Shown: piece by piece, positions 5,518-6,876 of the stretch | How positions within the stretch are numbered: position 1 is the stretch's first letter | Layout of the letters: every line of letters starts with the position of its first letter | The notes under the pieces: model-generated | Told to the model about the DNA's origin: nothing | Seen by the model: only the letters and a program-made list of their open reading frames with translations | The model's database searches: none | Origin: Acidobacteriota bacterium | Lineage (GTDB): Bacteria > Acidobacteriota > Vicinamibacteria > Vicinamibacterales > UBA8438 | DNA length: 6,876 nucleotides | Assembly (NCBI GenBank): GCA_011523485.1 | Contig: WTGR01000022.1 | Location: forward strand, 1-6,876 | Direction of reading: 5' to 3' | Program-made: the position numbers and the translations under genes

Positions 5518-5930
5518 TGAGCGTCTTTGCCGACACGTCCGGTCTGTATGCCCTGCTCGTTGGATCTGAAGATGGCCATGGCAGCGTGGTGCGCGCGTTC
5601 CGAGGCGTCGTCTCGCAGCGGCGTCCGCTCCGCACGACGTCGTATGTCGCCGTCGAGACGGTCGCTCTGCTGCAGCACCGCGTCGGACTGGAAGCGGTGC
5701 GGGATTTCGACGACCACGTGTTTCCGTTGCTGTCCGTGGAGTGGGTGTCCGATGCGCTGCATCGGCGCGGCATGCGGCGCCTGTCGAGGGAGAACCGCCG
5801 CCGTCTCAGCCTCGTCGACTGCGTGAGTCTCGAATTCATGCGACAGCACGCGATCGAGGACGTGCTGGGACTCGACCGGCACTTCGAGCAAGCCGGTTTC
5901 TCACTGCTCCGTGGCTCCGGCGGCCCATAG
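5517..5930 (+). CDS. vapC: PIN-domain ribonuclease toxin (VapC)
   Basis: This encodes 137 residues, a typical VapC length. The four acidic residues expected to hold the catalytic metal ions are present: D6 (FADTSGLYAL), E47 (YVAVETVALL), D101 (SLVDCVSLEFM) and D120 (LGLDRHFEQAGF). The last motif, L-x-x-D-x-H-F-x-x-A-G-F, is the normal end of PIN toxins. VapC enzymes cut tRNA or rRNA when not bound by antitoxin; the target here cannot be read from sequence. The ATG shares a base with the antitoxin stop, so both are made from one transcript. All key residues are intact, so the toxin is predicted to be active. Confidence 0.92.
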   Translation: MSVFADTSGLYALLVGSEDGHGSVVRAFRGVVSQRRPLRTTSYVAVETVALLQHRVGLEAVRDFDDHVFPLLSVEWVSDALHRRGMRRLSRENRRRLSLVDCVSLEFMRQHAIEDVLGLDRHFEQAGFSLLRGSGGP

Positions 5931-5957
5931 ACCGAAGCCGACCATCCCGACCCTGCG

Positions 5958-5963
5958 TATAAT
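5958..5963 (+). promoter_or_regulatory. Consensus -10 box TATAAT for the beta-propeller gene
   Basis: A perfect TATAAT lies 33 bases ahead of the ATG at 5997, just after the toxin stop, with a TG three to four bases ahead of it. No TTGACA-like -35 is seen at 16-18 bases. It would give a leader of about 25-30 bases that includes the AAGGAG ribosome binding site, so the gene is probably transcribed independently of vapBC. Confidence 0.55.
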
Positions 5964-5985
5964 CGCGGCGGCAACCGCCGACATC

Positions 5986-5991
5986 AAGGAG
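5986..5991 (+). promoter_or_regulatory. Ribosome binding site AAGGAG
   Basis: Perfect Shine-Dalgarno AAGGAG, five bases ahead of the ATG at 5997. It decides the start of the beta-propeller gene and contrasts with the weak or absent sites of the other genes here. Confidence 0.85.
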
Positions 5992-5996
5992 ATCCG

Positions 5997-6876
5997 ATGC
6001 GCCACGCACGATTCCGTTCCGCCACCGCGGCGTTCGCCGCCGTCCTGCTCGCCCTCGCCGCCGCGGCGCCGCCGGCCGCGGCGTCCGAGAACTGGCCCGC
6101 CTTCAGGGGCGCCGACGCCATGTCGACCGTCGAGGACGACCCGCGGCTGCCGCTCACCTGGAGCACGACCGAGAACGTCGTCTGGAAGACGCCGATCCCC
6201 GGGCTCGGCTGGTCGTCGCCGGTGGTCTGGGGCGACCGCATCTTCCTGACCACCGTCATCAGCGAGGGCGAGGAGGAGGAGCCGCGCATGGGGCTCTACT
6301 TCCCCTACGGCTCGCCGCAGCCGATGCCTTCCGGCGGGCGGTTCCGGGATCCGGAGCCGGGCGACCTGATGGAGCGCTCGGCGGCGGTCCATCACTGGCT
6401 GGTGCAGGCGATAGATTTCGAGAGCGGCGACGTCCTCTGGACGTCGGAGGTGCACACCGGCCGGCCCGACTTCGACCGCCACCTGAAGAACACCTACGCC
6501 TCGTCGACGCCGGTGACCGACGGCGAGCGGGTCTACGCCTACTTCGGCAACGTCGGCGTCTACGCCCTCGACATGGAGGGCGCGATCATCTGGGAGCGGC
6601 GCTTCGAGGCGACGGACACGCGTCTCGGGTGGGGTCCCGCGGCCTCGCCGGTGCTGCACGACGGGACGCTCTACGTCGTCAACGACAACGACGAGCAGTC
6701 GTTCCTGGTGGCGCTCGACGCCGAGACCGGGGTGGAGCGCTGGCGGGACGACCGCGAGGAAGGAACGAACTGGTCGACGCCCTTCGTGTGGGAGCACGAG
6801 GACCGCACCGAGATCGTGACCACGGGCAGCGACCTGGTGCGCTCGTACGACCTCGACGGCCGCGAGCTGTGGAGCT
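5997..6876 (+). CDS. Secreted PQQ-like beta-propeller repeat protein, first 293 residues, cut by the right window edge
   Basis: The frame is open from ATG 5997 to the window end. Residues 1-29 (MRHARFRSATAAFAAVLLAL, then an alanine/proline stretch) are a Sec signal peptide with likely cleavage near residue 29, so the protein is periplasmic or outer-membrane associated. The mature start ENWPAFRGAD is the usual opening of PQQ-binding-like propeller proteins of the BamB-like/quinoprotein dehydrogenase fold. Blade motifs of the type D-x-x-(S/T)-G-x-x-x-W recur at about 140-148 (DFESGDVLW), 192-199 (DMEGAIIW), 241-249 (DAETGVERW) and 285-292 (DLDGRELW). GWSSPVVWGDRIFLTT (71-86) forms the first blade. 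An acidic/proline-rich loop (about 90-127) separates early blades. The fold alone does not say whether it binds PQQ or acts as a scaffold; no heme-binding CxxCH is seen in the visible part. Confidence 0.9.
   Translation, partial: MRHARFRSATAAFAAVLLALAAAAPPAAASENWPAFRGADAMSTVEDDPRLPLTWSTTENVVWKTPIPGLGWSSPVVWGDRIFLTTVISEGEEEEPRMGLYFPYGSPQPMPSGGRFRDPEPGDLMERSAAVHHWLVQAIDFESGDVLWTSEVHTGRPDFDRHLKNTYASSTPVTDGERVYAYFGNVGVYALDMEGAIIWERRFEATDTRLGWGPAASPVLHDGTLYVVNDNDEQSFLVALDAETGVERWRDDREEGTNWSTPFVWEHEDRTEIVTTGSDLVRSYDLDGRELWS

Noticed and set aside
5901..6797. 298-codon minus-strand frame opposite the beta-propeller gene
   Set aside because: Antisense to a gene with perfect promoter and ribosome binding elements and repeated blade motifs.

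Overview
The window is very GC-rich DNA (roughly 70% by eye) with tightly packed bacterial genes and strong GC codon bias. Such DNA produces many long but meaningless antisense open frames. A Sec-type signal peptide on a PQQ-type beta-propeller protein, a VapBC pair, an AAA/DUF4143 ATPase and an N-acylamino-acid racemase gene together would fit an Acidobacteriota/Vicinamibacteria-like environmental genome. That assignment is an inference from gene content only; no rRNA or tRNA is present to test it.

Left block (1-5096, all minus strand, read from right to left). Gene 5096-3948 is an AAA+/DUF4143 ATPase that probably starts at TTG. After 50 bases comes a GNAT acyltransferase of the COG3375 type (3897-2983). 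Its stop overlaps the start of an enolase-superfamily NSAR/OSBS (MenC-type) gene (2986-1857) in an ATGA junction. That enolase gene carries a single-base frameshift near 2383/2384. When one base is restored, all catalytic residues and their spacings are recovered. Seven bases further on begins a secreted, alanine-rich protein of unknown family (1849-464) containing an acidic six-residue tandem repeat. After 35 bases a GTG-started unknown protein (428-1) runs off the left edge. The spacing suggests that at least the last four genes form one operon. GNAT plus NSAR matches a known pathway arrangement in which D-amino acids are N-acylated, racemised and then deacylated to L-amino acids; the expected deacylase is not in the window.

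Right block (5097-6876, plus strand). A 166-base, relatively AT-rich divergent intergenic region separates the ATPase from a ribbon-helix-helix antitoxin (5263-5517) and a PIN-domain toxin (5517-5930), joined by a TGATG overlap. A 9-bp inverted repeat with one mismatch overlaps the antitoxin start codon and a -10-like hexamer, as expected of an autoregulated toxin-antitoxin operator. A perfect TATAAT and a perfect AAGGAG ribosome binding site precede a secreted PQQ-like beta-propeller protein (5997 onward) that runs off the right edge.

I see no convincing undescribed system. The observations most worth checking are the frameshifted racemase with its fortuitous TGATG restart, the co-transcribed secreted repeat protein of unknown family, and the two palindromic sites in the divergent region. 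No CRISPR array, insertion sequence, tRNA or rRNA was seen.
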